In this document: piece by piece, positions 8,243 to 17,577 of the stretch | Position numbering within the stretch: the stretch's first letter is position 1 | Layout: each line of letters opens with the position of its first letter | From: Desulfovibrio piger | GTDB lineage: Bacteria > Desulfobacterota > Desulfovibrionia > Desulfovibrionales > Desulfovibrionaceae | NCBI RefSeq assembly: GCF_900116045.1 | Contig: NZ_LT630450.1 | Location: forward strand, 527,501 to 591,500 | Direction of reading: 5' to 3' | Length of the DNA: 64,000 nucleotides | Program-made: the position numbers and the translations under genes | The notes under the pieces: generated by a model | Seen by the model: only the letters and a program-made list of their open reading frames with translations | What the model was told of the DNA's origin: nothing | The model's database searches: none

Positions 8243-8746
8243 CTATTTTTCGGGGAACAGCTCCCGGGCCTTTTCCGCGAAGCGGCGGCCGAAGATCTCG
8301 AAATCGGCCTTGCATTCTTCATAATGGTTGCCCACGGCATCCAGGGCCACAGGTCCCAGATGGATGTAGGGCTTGCCGTGGGCAGCACCGCCGGAATAGA
8401 CCAGCATGCCCTTGACCAGCATGTGGGGCACCAGGGTCATGATGGCCACATCCGCGCCGCCCTGGGCATAGTGGGCCGTGGCAAAGACCCCGCCCAGCCT
8501 GCCGGCCAGCCTGATGCCGCGACAGCCTTCATCGAACCACCGTTTCATCTGCCAGCAGGTATTGGCCAGGTAGGTGGGTGTGCCGAAAATGACACCGGCA
8601 CACTGGTCGATGTAGTCGGCATCCACGGTGTCTTCCACGGAAAAAAAGCGGGTCTCGCCGCCTGCGGCGGCCAGGCCGCGGGCGATGACTTCGGCCATTT
8701 CACGGGTATGGCCGGTCTTGCTGTAATAGATGATGGCAAATTTCAT
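8243..8746 (-). CDS. Flavodoxin-family protein (WrbA/flavodoxin fold)
   Basis: The product has 167 residues and a flavodoxin-like fold. The FMN phosphate loop is visible as YYSKTGHTREMAE at residues 7-19. GTPTYLANTCWQMKRW near residue 60 is the loop beside the isoalloxazine ring, as in WrbA and related NAD(P)H:quinone reductases. Such proteins bind FMN and carry electrons or reduce quinones in the cytoplasm. A GGAGATCC ribosome binding site precedes the ATG at 8744-8746. The gene is co-directional with the TRAP transporter and about 55 bases after it, so it may be the last gene of that operon. The natural partner is not evident. Confidence 0.85.
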   Translation of the reverse strand: MKFAIIYYSKTGHTREMAEVIARGLAAAGGETRFFSVEDTVDADYIDQCAGVIFGTPTYLANTCWQMKRWFDEGCRGIRLAGRLGGVFATAHYAQGGADVAIMTLVPHMLVKGMLVYSGGAAHGKPYIHLGPVALDAVGNHYEECKADFEIFGRRFAEKARELFPEK

Positions 8747-8801
8747 GTTCTGGATCTCCTTCAGGAGGCAGCCGCGGGAAAAGCAAGGGCTGCCTGCCGG
8801 T

Positions 8802-10103
8802 TTACATCTGTCCCAGCATGCGCGGCACGAAGGTCGAAAGATCAGGGAAGATGATGATGACCACCAGGGCCAGCAGGGAGGCGAAGATCAGCGGCAGGGC
8901 CGCCCTGCTGATGCGTTCCATGCTGATGCCGCTGATATTGGCGCCTACATACAGATTCACGGCCACGGGCGGCGTCACCTGTCCCACAGCCAGGTTGACT
9001 GTCATCATGATGCCGAACCAGACCGGATCCCAGTTGAAATGGGCCATGATGGGCAGCATGAAGGGCAGGAAAACATAATAGATGGAGATGGCATCCAGCA
9101 GCATGCCCGCCAGCAGCAGGATGATGTTGATCATCAGCAGGACGACCCACTGGTTGTCCGAAACGGCCAGAAGCACGGCGGACCCCTTTTCCACCAGCCC
9201 CACAGTGGAGGCCACCCAGGAGAAGAGCCCCGCACAGGTCACCACCAGCATGACCACGGCCGTGGCCCGGATGCTGGCCGCGAAGATCTCGATCAGGATG
9301 CTGAGGCTGTTGATGGTACGGTAGATGAACACTCCCACGAACAGGCCGTAGAACACGGCCACGGCAGCGGCTTCCGTAGGGGTGAACACGCCGCCGTAGA
9401 TGCCGCCCAGGATGACCACGGGCGTCATGACCCCCCAGAAGGCTTCTTTCAGGGCCGTGCCCACGGCCTTGCCGCTGGCGTGCCCCCTGTAGCCCCGCTT
9501 GCGGGAGATGGTGAGCACGGCCGCCATGATGAACAGGGCCACCACGATGCCCGGTACGAAACCGGCAGCAAACAGGGCAGGTACGGAGACATCGGCCACG
9601 CTGCCGTACACGATGAAGGCGATGCTGGGCGGGATGACGATGGCAAGGCCGGATGTGACGGAGACGGTGGCCGCGGCAAAGGCCTTGTCATACCCGGCCC
9701 TGGCCATGCCCGGGATCAGGATCAGGCCCAGGGCGGCTACCGTGGCAGGCCCCGAACCGCTGACAGCTCCCCAGAAGGTGGCGACGGCCACGGTGGCCAG
9801 GGCCAGACCGCCGGTCATGGAGCCTACCAGGGTCTCCATGAGGGCCACGATGCGTGCGGCGATACCGGAACGCTCCATGATATAGCCGGCCAGGATGAAG
9901 AAGGGGATGGCCAGCAGAGGGAATTTGGCCACGCCCGCAAAAAAGTTGTAGGAGAGCATGCTGAAGCCCAGGTCCCATTGCCAGACGACGACCAGGGCAG
10001 AAAAGCCCAGGGCCAGCGCGATGGGCACACGCAGGATCAGCGGGATGGCGAACAGGACCAGCAGCCAGAAAGCCGGATCGTGCAGCAGGGATGTGGTTTC
10101 CAC
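8802..10103 (-). CDS. dctM: TRAP transporter large permease, DctM family
   Basis: The product has 433 residues and about 12 membrane segments, the usual size for the TRAP M subunit, which carries solute across the inner membrane driven by an ion gradient. Diagnostic segments include FFILAGYIMERSGIAARIV, GAVSGSGPATVAALG, IPPSIAFIVYGS and TPTEAAAVAVFYG; the last two are nearly invariant in DctM. The start is a GTG at 10101-10103 after AGGAGG. It lies nine bases after the DctQ stop and belongs to the P-Q-M operon. Substrate is unknown; C4-dicarboxylates or other organic acids are typical. Confidence 0.95.
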   Translation of the reverse strand: METTSLLHDPAFWLLVLFAIPLILRVPIALALGFSALVVVWQWDLGFSMLSYNFFAGVAKFPLLAIPFFILAGYIMERSGIAARIVALMETLVGSMTGGLALATVAVATFWGAVSGSGPATVAALGLILIPGMARAGYDKAFAAATVSVTSGLAIVIPPSIAFIVYGSVADVSVPALFAAGFVPGIVVALFIMAAVLTISRKRGYRGHASGKAVGTALKEAFWGVMTPVVILGGIYGGVFTPTEAAAVAVFYGLFVGVFIYRTINSLSILIEIFAASIRATAVVMLVVTCAGLFSWVASTVGLVEKGSAVLLAVSDNQWVVLLMINIILLLAGMLLDAISIYYVFLPFMLPIMAHFNWDPVWFGIMMTVNLAVGQVTPPVAVNLYVGANISGISMERISRAALPLIFASLLALVVIIIFPDLSTFVPRMLGQM

Positions 10104-10112
10104 ACGGGCCTC

Positions 10113-10592
10113 CTAATAGCTGCCGCTGCGCAGGTCGGCGCAGGCACGTTGCAACATGCGGAAAATGATCAGTACGGAAAAAAGCGGGGTGGCGATGGTA
10201 TACCACCAGACAGGGATGGCCAGCGCTTCGGAAATGACCTCCAGTTCGTACTCGTCCCGTACTTCCAGCCAGCCCGTCCAGGCCAGGGCCCCGAAAAAGA
10301 CGAGACAGAGCGCTATGGAGAACAGATAGCAGCAAAAGCGTAGCGGCTTGGGCAGGGCATCATACAGGATGCTCATGCCCAGATGGCTGCCGTCGCGAAA
10401 GGAACGGGCCGAACCGAGCAGGACGATCCAGACAAAGAAGTTGATGGTCAGCTCCTCCGTCCAGGCAAACGAGAACGGTGTGCAATAACGCACGACCACA
10501 TTGACAAAGGCGATGGTCACCATCACCGCCAGCAGCAGCGCGCCCAGCAGCTCTTCCAGGCGTGTATCCAGAAAACGCAGCATCGAATCCAT
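10113..10592 (-). CDS. dctQ: TRAP transporter small permease, DctQ family
   Basis: The product has 159 residues with four membrane helices. It is the small membrane subunit that scaffolds the large permease. TEELTINFFVWIVLLGSARSFRDGSHLG is typical of the family: a Glu-Glu pair before the second helix, then a conserved GSA, Arg and the HLG triad. The start is taken at the ATG at 10590-10592 (MDSMLRF); an in-frame ATG 39 bases upstream and another nine bases downstream are alternatives. It lies between dctP and dctM, as in most TRAP operons. Confidence 0.92.
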   Translation of the reverse strand: MDSMLRFLDTRLEELLGALLLAVMVTIAFVNVVVRYCTPFSFAWTEELTINFFVWIVLLGSARSFRDGSHLGMSILYDALPKPLRFCCYLFSIALCLVFFGALAWTGWLEVRDEYELEVISEALAIPVWWYTIATPLFSVLIIFRMLQRACADLRSGSY

Positions 10593-10678
10593 CCGGTGGT
10601 TGAAAAGGGGAGGGCGGACCCTCCCCCGCAAAACAAAAAAACAGCGATCAGCAATGCCTGCCGTACGGGGGGCTTTCC

Positions 10679-11755
10679 CTAACGGACAGACGCCATGTCC
10701 TCCTCGGCGGCCTTGACAAGGTCAGCGCCGATCTTGGCGGTCCAGTCCTTGCGGACGCCTTCCGTGGCCTTGGCCAGGGCGGCGATCTGTTCGTTGCTCA
10801 GGCGGGATACCGTCATGCCGTTGGCTTCCATGACCGCATAGGGATCCGTGGTCTCGGGCAGCTTGCCGATGCTCTTCAGATAGGCCAGGGCCGAACCGTC
10901 ATCCATGCCCAGGCGGGAAAGGGCCTTGCCGTACTTTTCCGTTTCGGCGGCGCATTCCAGCAGCAGTTTCTGGTCTTCAGGGCTGAAGGACTTCCAGACG
11001 CGGGGATTGACGCCCAGCATCAGGGGGTCGATGATGTAGTGCCAGTCGCAGTGGAACGTGTGGTAATCCCATATCTTGAGCGGGATATTGATGCCGTTGG
11101 TGGGATTTTCCTGACCGTCCACCACGCCCTGCTGGAAGCCGGTGGTGGCTTCGCTCCAGTTCATGTTCACGGGGTTGGCGCCCAGGGCGCGGAACGTTTC
11201 GATGAAGATGGGGCTGCCCACCACGCGGATCTTCAGGCCGCGGAGGTCCTCAGGCCTGGTGATGGGGCCCTTGGAGGTGGTCAGTTCCCGGAAGCCGTTC
11301 TCGGTCCAGCCAATGATCTTGACACCTTTCTTTTCCACAGCCTGGGTCATCATCTTGCCGGACTTGCCGGCCAGGATGGCATCCATGGCCTTGTAGCGGT
11401 CGGGCTGCACGGCCAGGAAGAAAGGCAGGGCAGGCAGGTTCAGTTCCTTGATCTGGGGGGACCAGTTGATGGTGGAGGCCAGGGCAAAATCGATGGCACC
11501 GTTGCGCAGCAGCAAAAATTCCGAGGTCTGCTTGCCGGCCAGCAGCTGGCTGGAGTGGTAGACCTTGATGTTGATGCGTCCCTGGCTGCGCTCGCGCACC
11601 AGATCGGCAAAGAACGTGCCGGTCATGCCCCAGCCGGAAGTGGCGCCGGGCACGACGCTCAGTTTGTACTCGCTTTTGTACGGGGCTGCCGTCGCCGGCA
11701 GGGCCAGCAGACAGGCACACACGGCCATGACTGCCCAGCGGTAGAAAGCTTTCAT
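10679..11755 (-). CDS. dctP: TRAP transporter substrate-binding protein, DctP family
   Basis: The product has 358 residues with a signal peptide (residues 1-23, cleavage after ALPATA). It binds solute in the periplasm and hands it to the membrane subunits. SGWGMTGTFFADLVRERSQG near residue 40 and the DLRGLKIRVVGSP segment, with the conserved Arg that contacts the ligand carboxylate, are family hallmarks. So is EATTGFQQGVVDGQENP, of the form xALQQGVVDGQEnP. The ATG follows AGGAGGATGTTTC. It is the first gene of the P-Q-M operon, and the following gap of about 85 bases may hold a regulatory or processing site. Confidence 0.95.
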   Translation of the reverse strand: MKAFYRWAVMAVCACLLALPATAAPYKSEYKLSVVPGATSGWGMTGTFFADLVRERSQGRINIKVYHSSQLLAGKQTSEFLLLRNGAIDFALASTINWSPQIKELNLPALPFFLAVQPDRYKAMDAILAGKSGKMMTQAVEKKGVKIIGWTENGFRELTTSKGPITRPEDLRGLKIRVVGSPIFIETFRALGANPVNMNWSEATTGFQQGVVDGQENPTNGINIPLKIWDYHTFHCDWHYIIDPLMLGVNPRVWKSFSPEDQKLLLECAAETEKYGKALSRLGMDDGSALAYLKSIGKLPETTDPYAVMEANGMTVSRLSNEQIAALAKATEGVRKDWTAKIGADLVKAAEEDMASVR

Positions 11756-11821
11756 GAAACATCCTCCTCAGGATAGAACGTCCTGTCGTGGCCACAGGTC
11801 CCCACGACACGCGGCAGCATC

Positions 11822-12772
11822 TCACAACAGCGGCAGGACGAAAGACAGCGCAGGCAAAATGACGACCAGGGCCAGGGTGGAAAAGATCCACAGCGCATTG
11901 GCCATGTCCACATCGAGCCCGAACAGGGCCGGGGGAACCAGGGCCGTCATGGCGACAGGCATACAGGAAAGCACCGTCACGACCCGCAGCGGCAGCCCCC
12001 CGTCTATGCTGCCGAGTCCGGCCAGGGCGGCCAGCGGTACCAGCAGCACGGGGACGCCGACAAATTTGACGGCCGCCAGGGCCGCGGCCTCGCGTGCGTA
12101 GCAGGACACGCGGGAAAGGCGCAGCCCGAGCCCGATGGCAAAAAGGAAAAGCACGGTGGCAAGGAGCATGGCGGCCGCAGCCAGGGATCCCAGCGGAGCG
12201 GGCCGGGGCACCCCCAGGACGTTGAGGGCCAGGCCAAGCCCCAGAGCCGTCAGGATGAGCAGCAGTACGGGATCAGGCCGGAAGGAACGCAGGCTGAAGA
12301 CCCCTTCGCCGCCTCCAAGCCGGCGTGCCACGGGGAAAGAAATGCCGAAGTAGAACATTTCCTCGCAGAGCCGGAACAAGGCGACGATGGCGATGGCTTT
12401 TTCGCCAAAAAACAGGACAGAGACCAGTGCACCTACCGCGCCCAGATTGGCGAACGTACCGCAACAGTAGAAGCTGCCGGTACGCGGCCCATCCAGATGC
12501 AGGCCACGGGCGACCCGCAAGGAGAGTATCCCGCCCCAGATCCAGGACGCGATGCCCAGAAAGGGCAGGACAAGCAGACGGGAATCCGGTGAGGGCAGGC
12601 CCCACAGGGAGAGCATGGCGGAGCAGGGGATCAGGCAGAAAACCGCAAGGGACTGCAGGCGTTGCCGGACACGTTCCAGCAGGGGGCGGGGAATGCGCAG
12701 CAAATGCTGCACGGCATGACCCGCGGCAAGGCTGAGAAAAATGAGGCAAAGGGAAAGGAGCAACCTGTCCAT
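11822..12772 (-). CDS. AEC (auxin efflux carrier) family transporter
   Basis: The product has 316 residues and about ten hydrophobic helices arranged as two halves of five. Features of the AEC/bile-acid-arsenite superfamily include VFCLIPCSAMLSLWG in the second helix, FYCCGTFANLGAVGALVSVLFFG (a discontinuous helix with an Asn) and CMPVAMTALVPPALFGLD near the end. Members export or import small organic anions by secondary transport. No ribosome binding site stands out before the ATG at 12770-12772. It lies 66 bases upstream of dctP on the same strand, so both may handle the same organic acid; that is inference. Confidence 0.8.
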   Translation of the reverse strand: MDRLLLSLCLIFLSLAAGHAVQHLLRIPRPLLERVRQRLQSLAVFCLIPCSAMLSLWGLPSPDSRLLVLPFLGIASWIWGGILSLRVARGLHLDGPRTGSFYCCGTFANLGAVGALVSVLFFGEKAIAIVALFRLCEEMFYFGISFPVARRLGGGEGVFSLRSFRPDPVLLLILTALGLGLALNVLGVPRPAPLGSLAAAAMLLATVLFLFAIGLGLRLSRVSCYAREAAALAAVKFVGVPVLLVPLAALAGLGSIDGGLPLRVVTVLSCMPVAMTALVPPALFGLDVDMANALWIFSTLALVVILPALSFVLPLL

Positions 12773-12997
12773 AAAAACGTGATCCGGCTTCTGGCATCGG
12801 GCGCATGACGGCAGGGCATGTCATTTCTGATTCCGATGGCCCTGTCATGCTAGGCGCAGGTCCTTATCTTGTCAAAGCCTATCTGGCGTCTGGCTGTTGC
12901 CACGGAACAGAGGGCTGGCTATGCTGGCTTTCAGGAGCGTGTGCGGCCGTCCGGGCAGACGGCCCGTCTTTTTCCCTTCCCCGCCAAGGAGATGCCG

Positions 12998-13396
12998 ATG
13001 CAAAAAACACTGCGTGCCCTCGTCGCCCTGCTGCTGTTTCTGCCTGTGGCCGGCATGGCCAGGGATTTCAACGGCTTCAGGGCCGATGTGCCTCCGGGAT
13101 GGGAGGTCATCGGGGAAAAGGACGCTGTGGTGGGCTTTGTGTCGCCCGGCAGGGAAGCCGTAGTGACCGTGACCGTGGCCTCGGCCAGGGATGTCGATCC
13201 GGCGTCCTTCGCTGCGGAGATGGCCCGGGGGCTGGGAGGCAGTGAGCCTGTGGAAGAGGATGGCGTCTACAGGTTCACGTTCGGGAACGATGGCATGGCT
13301 GTCGTGCATGCTGCCGGCGCGGACCTGCGCGTGATCTCCCTCACCGGAGGACATGCCGCCATGGAAGAGCTGATCGACAGCATAGAGTGGCAATGA
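12998..13396 (+). CDS. Small exported protein of unknown function
   Basis: The product has 132 residues. Residues 1-20 form a signal peptide (MQKTLRALVALLLFLPVAGM) and the mature part begins with ARDFNGF. The body resembles small secreted proteins with a PsbP/Mog1-like mixed fold, of the type FRADVPPGWEVIGEKDAVVGFVSP, but no motif gives a function. AAGGAG at 12986-12991 sets the ATG at 12998. It is divergent from the AEC carrier gene and is followed by about 350 bases without a recognised gene. Confidence 0.75.
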   Translation: MQKTLRALVALLLFLPVAGMARDFNGFRADVPPGWEVIGEKDAVVGFVSPGREAVVTVTVASARDVDPASFAAEMARGLGGSEPVEEDGVYRFTFGNDGMAVVHAAGADLRVISLTGGHAAMEELIDSIEWQ

Positions 13397-13748
13397 ACTG
13401 TGCGGGGAAAGCCCCCGCAGCCGTGCCTTTCCTGCCATGCGGGGAGGACACGTTCCGGCCGCCGGCATGTCCCTGCCCCGCTCGGGCGCTGACCAGGGGC
13501 GCATCACCGCCACGGGCGTCACAGCCCGGGGCCTGCCGGCATAAAGACTGTGACAGAGGGCAGGGCGGACATCCGTCGGGAGTGGATGAGCGCGCCCTGT
13601 CCGTTTTTATGATGGGCCAGAGGAGGCCGCAGCGGATATCCGCAGCGCGGGAACAGGACCGCCAGTCCTCCTGCCCGGCAGCAGAGGGACCGCCTCGTCG
13701 CCTCAAGGATACGGCATCTCCCGGGCAGGTTTCCGCACGGCTGCTGTA
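13397..13748. other. Intergenic region, no gene recognised
   Basis: These 352 bases between convergent genes contain open frames on both strands, but they have no plausible starts and Pro/Arg-rich translations typical of GC-rich noncoding sequence. I see no RNA gene. Confidence 0.5.
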
Positions 13749-14603
13749 CTAGTGGCCCTGCCCGGCCGGCAGCGTGTTCCGGTGCGTCCACCAGTGGAGC
13801 ATGCCGACGAACAGGGCACCTCCGGCGATATTGCCCAGGGTGACGGGGATGAGGTTGCGGAGCGCGAAGTTGCTCCAGGTCAGGCTGGCCAGAGCGTCGG
13901 CGGACAGGCCCGACGCCGTGGCAAAAAGCTCATTGCCCGCTGCCATGATGCCTGCAGGGATGTAATACATGTTGGCTACGCTGTGTTCGAAGCCGGAAGT
14001 GATGAACAGCCAGATGGGAAAGAAGATGCCCAGCATCTTGCCGGTCTGGCTGCGGGCGCTCCAGCAGAACCAGACCGCCAGACAAACGAGCCAGTTGCAC
14101 ATCAGACCCAGGTAAAAGGCAGGCAGGAAATCCAGAGCCACCTTGCCTGCGGCGATGCGCAGGGTCACACCGCCGAGCAGTCCGGCGCCGCTGGCAAGCT
14201 GGCCGGACATGACGATCATATGGGCAACGAAGACGCTGCCCAGGAAGTTGCCGAGGTAGACGAACAGCCAGTTGCGCAGCATGGCCGTCAGGGTGATGCG
14301 TTTTTCCGCAAGGGCCATGCACATGAGCGTATTGCCGGTGAACAGCTCCATGCCTGTCAGCATGACCAGCATCAGGCCCACGGGGAAAAGGGTCCCTGCC
14401 AGACATTTGCCCAGGCCATAGGTCTCCGGGCGGGCGAGCAGGTTGAATGCGGCCATGTTTGACCCTTCCGCGGCAAAGGCGATGAAGGCTCCGGCCCAGA
14501 AGCCCAGTACGAGCTGGCGCAGCCAGCAGGCTCCGGCCTTCTTTTCTCCCGCGGCTATACCGAAGGCCACGGTTTCCGGTTGACTCAGCGTAAGCGCATC
14601 CAT
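13749..14603 (-). CDS. Formate/nitrite transporter family channel (FocA/NirC)
   Basis: The product has 284 residues and six membrane helices, the normal size of FNT channels, which move formate, nitrite or hydrosulfide as pentamers. GFWAGAFIAFAAEGSNM corresponds to the first half-helix region, MELFTGNTLMCMALAEKRIT to the omega-loop/NTxM region and GFEHSVANMYYIPAGIM to the conserved GxEHxVANMY motif with the central-gate His. The ATG at 14601-14603 follows GGGAGGAGCG; a longer frame upstream is rejected. In sulfate reducers such channels may carry formate or HS-; the sequence alone does not decide. Confidence 0.92.
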   Translation of the reverse strand: MDALTLSQPETVAFGIAAGEKKAGACWLRQLVLGFWAGAFIAFAAEGSNMAAFNLLARPETYGLGKCLAGTLFPVGLMLVMLTGMELFTGNTLMCMALAEKRITLTAMLRNWLFVYLGNFLGSVFVAHMIVMSGQLASGAGLLGGVTLRIAAGKVALDFLPAFYLGLMCNWLVCLAVWFCWSARSQTGKMLGIFFPIWLFITSGFEHSVANMYYIPAGIMAAGNELFATASGLSADALASLTWSNFALRNLIPVTLGNIAGGALFVGMLHWWTHRNTLPAGQGH

Positions 14604-14726
14604 CGCTCCTCCCGGGGATTGTGCTCTTTTGTGCGGGACCCGAAAAAAATTGCCCGGTGAAAACACCAGGGCAGTCTTTTTTCGTTTTTTTCACTGATTG
14701 TCAACAGGTTGCGAAAACAGAGAGCA

Positions 14727-15865
14727 TCAATCCCCCTGTGGGGAGGTCCCTCCGGCCCCGTGGGGGATGCCGTCGGCGATGTCGGCGAGGATGGCCATCA
14801 CAGCGGCCGCGACCCGACGGGATGCCTGGCCGCTGGTCCCGGGCAGGCCCGGATGCGGACAGGGCCGGAGCAGCGCATCACCGGCGGCGGCCAGATCCGC
14901 AGCAGAGGGGCAGGCCTTGTGCCAGCCGTCATGGACAGCGACCTGATCAGGACGCAGCGGGGGCAGAAGCAGGACACGCTTGCCGGCATACAGGGCCTCC
15001 CGCAGCAGCGAGGGAGAATCACTCACGGCAAAAACGCAGGCACACAGGAGCGAAAGGAAGGCAACATGCGTCAAGGGGGGCAGGATGCGGATACCAGACG
15101 GGAGTTGCCGGCCAGGATCCTGGAAACAGGAAAGGGCGGACGGATGCTGTACCAGCAGGATGGAGAGGCCCTGCCGGGCGTGCAGTGCCTGCAGGCCTTC
15201 CAGCAGGAGGCGCCTGCGCTCAGGGCTGCGGAGGGTCGCCGGATGCCGGAGATAGCAGAGGATGAACGTGCCAGCAGCCATGCCGTGGCGCTCCGCCTCC
15301 TCGAAGGGCCGCAGGCGGGGACGGTCCATTTCGAACAGGTCATAGAGGGTGTCCCCCGTGACGCAGCTCCCCCGCTCCATCAGTTCGGCATGCAGGCGCT
15401 GCTCATCAGCAGGGTCAAGGCAGCAGAGCAGGCTGGACAGGCGGTCCGTGAGGCCGGCATGCCGCCCTTCCGGGCAGTTCATGTCTCTCGGCAGCTGCCC
15501 GGCTCCCACGTGGATGACCGGGATGCCGTGTTCCGCCGCGGCCAGAGCCGCCGCCAGCGTCGTGACGGAATGGCCGTAGACCAGCACCGCGGCAGGGGCT
15601 TCTCGCTGTATCAGCAGACTGGCCCTGCCCATGATGTGGGCCAGCAGGCTCGCATCGGAAAGGGATGCCGGGGCGGGGCCCAGCCGGTGGCAGGGGCTGA
15701 TGGCGTAGTCCTCCAGCAGGGGGGCCAGAGGGCGTGATCCCCCTTTTCAGCGGAGAGGACAAGACGGGGTTCCCAGGCCCGGAACGTTCGTACCGTACGT
15801 TCCACAGGGACATGTTGCAGCAATTGTGAACGCGTGCCGGTAAAAACGAGAACGTGCATGCTCAT
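14727..15865 (-). pseudogene. UDP-N-acetylglucosamine 2-epimerase-like gene with a frameshift
   Basis: The N-terminus is in one frame (ATG at 15863-15865; MHVLVFTGTR, then EPRLVLSAEKG) and the rest is in another (from about 15735 down to 14727). Together they make a WecB/MnaA-like protein with VYGHSVTTLAAALAA, IPVIHVGAGQLPRDMNCPEG, LILCYLRHP-like and SDSPSLLREALYAGKRVLLL segments. The two frames join if one base is restored either in the G6 run at 15719-15724 or the C5 run at 15739-15743 (plus-strand bases). Without that the second part has no good start. The enzyme normally interconverts UDP-GlcNAc and UDP-ManNAc for surface polysaccharide. It may be a true pseudogene, a slippage-controlled gene or a sequencing error. 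Confidence 0.75.
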
Positions 15866-15881
15866 GGACAGGGCTCCTGTG

Positions 15882-16748
15882 TCACGAGAGCCGGTGGGGA
15901 CGACGCAGCCGGGCCCAGATACTGCTGAGGGCGAACCAGACGCAGGCCACGAGGATCATGGTGGCGCCGCTGGCCGTGGACAGCCATTCCTGTGCCGAGA
16001 GCAGCAGTCCGGCTATCCCGGACGTGATGGCCACCACCTGGGCCCACCAGAACATGCCGCCCGCCGTCCGGGCAAAGTTGCGGCCTGCCGCCGCCGGTAC
16101 GATGAGCATGGCCGTGACCAGCAGCACCCCAACGGTCCAGACACAGAACATGACGACCAGGGCCAGCAGGCCGGAAAAGGCATATTGCCACAGGCAGACA
16201 TTGATGCCGTGGACACGCGCCATGACAGGATTGAGGGCGATATAGAGCAGGCGGTTGTAACCGATGATCTGAAAGACCAGCAGGGCGATGAAAAGAATGG
16301 CCAGGCACAGGATCTCGCCCTGGCTCACGGTCAGCACATCCCCGTAAAGAAATTGCTGCATGGTGCGGGCCATGCCCGGCTGGCGGCTGACAACCGCCAG
16401 ACCGAAAGCCACCACAGCGGAAAAGACGATGCCGATGACCGTATCCGAGGAAAGGGCGCTGCCCCGGCGCACGGCCATGACGGCCAGTCCCACCAGCACG
16501 CCGAACGCAGGCATGGACCAGTGCGGATCCACGGACAGGAGCAGGCCCAGGGCCACACCGGCAAAGGCCGAGTGCCCGATGGCATCGGAAAAGAAGGCCA
16601 TACGGAAGGAGATGACCTCCACGCCCAGGGCCGCCGTCATGGGCATGAGCAGCAGGACGGCCATCAGGGCCTGCTGCATGAACCCCAGCTTGAGGCAGTC
16701 CAGCGGCAGCAGGGAAAACACATGACAGATGGAGGAGATATCAGGCAT
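15882..16748 (-). CDS. znuB: Zinc/manganese ABC transporter permease (ZnuB-like)
   Basis: The product has 288 residues and about eight membrane helices. It is the permease of a metal ABC-3 importer. Family segments visible are FRMAFFSDAIGHSAFAGVALG near residue 48, SSDTVIGIVFSAVVAFGLA, and TVGVLLVTAMLIVPAAAGRNFA near residue 220. The ATG at 16746-16748 overlaps the end of znuC by eight bases. Together with the downstream ATPase and binding-protein genes (all minus strand) it forms one operon, transcribed from the region near 18500. Confidence 0.92.
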   Translation of the reverse strand: MPDISSICHVFSLLPLDCLKLGFMQQALMAVLLLMPMTAALGVEVISFRMAFFSDAIGHSAFAGVALGLLLSVDPHWSMPAFGVLVGLAVMAVRRGSALSSDTVIGIVFSAVVAFGLAVVSRQPGMARTMQQFLYGDVLTVSQGEILCLAILFIALLVFQIIGYNRLLYIALNPVMARVHGINVCLWQYAFSGLLALVVMFCVWTVGVLLVTAMLIVPAAAGRNFARTAGGMFWWAQVVAITSGIAGLLLSAQEWLSTASGATMILVACVWFALSSIWARLRRPHRLS

Positions 16749-17577
16749 GGCGCTGCCCCCTGTCTTTCCTGCCCGAAGGGGCCATGCGCAGGGCGTGGCA
16801 CAGGGCGCCGCACTTGTCGCAGGCGGCTTCAGGGTGTTCGCACTGGTTGGGATAAAGATGGATGGGCACGCCGAACAGCTTCATCAGGGTAGGGGCCAGC
16901 AATGTCTGCTGGGGCGGTCCCTGGGCGATGATTTTTTTGTTCAGCCCGATGACGTGATCGGCGTAATGGGCCGCCAGGGGCAGGTTATGGGTCACCATGA
17001 GCTGGGTGAAGCCCTGCTGCCGCCGGGCAGCGTCAAGGACTTCCCAGAAAAGGCGCTCTCCCTGGAAATCGACCCCCGCAGCAGGCTCGTCCAGCAGCAG
17101 GATCTCGGGTTCGCGGGCCAGCGCAGCCGCCAGCAGGACGCGGCGCAGCTCCCCGCCGGAAAGATCGCTCATGCGGCGCCGGATAAGGTGTTCCGCATGG
17201 ACGGGCGCCAGCGCCGTACGGGCACGCCGGGAGGCGCTGCCCTTGATGCCGAGCCAGAGGGGACGGCGCTGATGCCCCAGAGAGAGGAATTCGGCCACGG
17301 TCAGGGGCAGGGCGCTGTCCATCTGCAGGTTTTGCGGCACATAGGCCAGGCGCGGCCGGCCGTTGCGTCCCTGCATGCGGATCTCGCCGGTATAGGCGAT
17401 CTCGTCGATGATGCAGTGCAGCAGGGTGCTTTTCCCGGCACCATTGGGGCCGACCAGAACCGTGCTGCTTCCCTGGGGGATGGCAGCGGAAATGTCCTGC
17501 AGGATATGGAGATCCCCGCGGCGGACGTCCACATGGGCGATGGTGATGGCGGCAGCCTGATCAGCGGGAGAGGGCAT
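16741..17577 (-). CDS. znuC: Zinc ABC transporter ATP-binding protein (ZnuC-like) with Cys/His tail
   Basis: The product has 278 residues starting at the ATG 17575-17577, which overlaps the end of znuA. Walker A is GPNGAGKST, the signature is LSGGELRR, and Walker B is ILLLDEPAAGVD. THNLPLAAHYADHVIGLN holds the switch His. It powers metal import by the ZnuB permease. Unlike typical ZnuC it ends in a Cys- and His-rich segment (QCEHPEAACDKCGALCH, about residues 242-258) that could bind a metal; such tails occur in some MntB/ZnuC-like proteins, and its sensing role here is inference. A longer in-frame start would overlap znuA more deeply. Confidence 0.92.
   Translation of the reverse strand: MPSPADQAAAITIAHVDVRRGDLHILQDISAAIPQGSSTVLVGPNGAGKSTLLHCIIDEIAYTGEIRMQGRNGRPRLAYVPQNLQMDSALPLTVAEFLSLGHQRRPLWLGIKGSASRRARTALAPVHAEHLIRRRMSDLSGGELRRVLLAAALAREPEILLLDEPAAGVDFQGERLFWEVLDAARRQQGFTQLMVTHNLPLAAHYADHVIGLNKKIIAQGPPQQTLLAPTLMKLFGVPIHLYPNQCEHPEAACDKCGALCHALRMAPSGRKDRGQRHA

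Noticed and set aside
8730..10343. Plus-strand open frame of 537 codons across the TRAP genes
   Set aside because: It is antisense to clear DctM and DctQ genes and has a low-complexity His/Asp/Gly/Gln composition.
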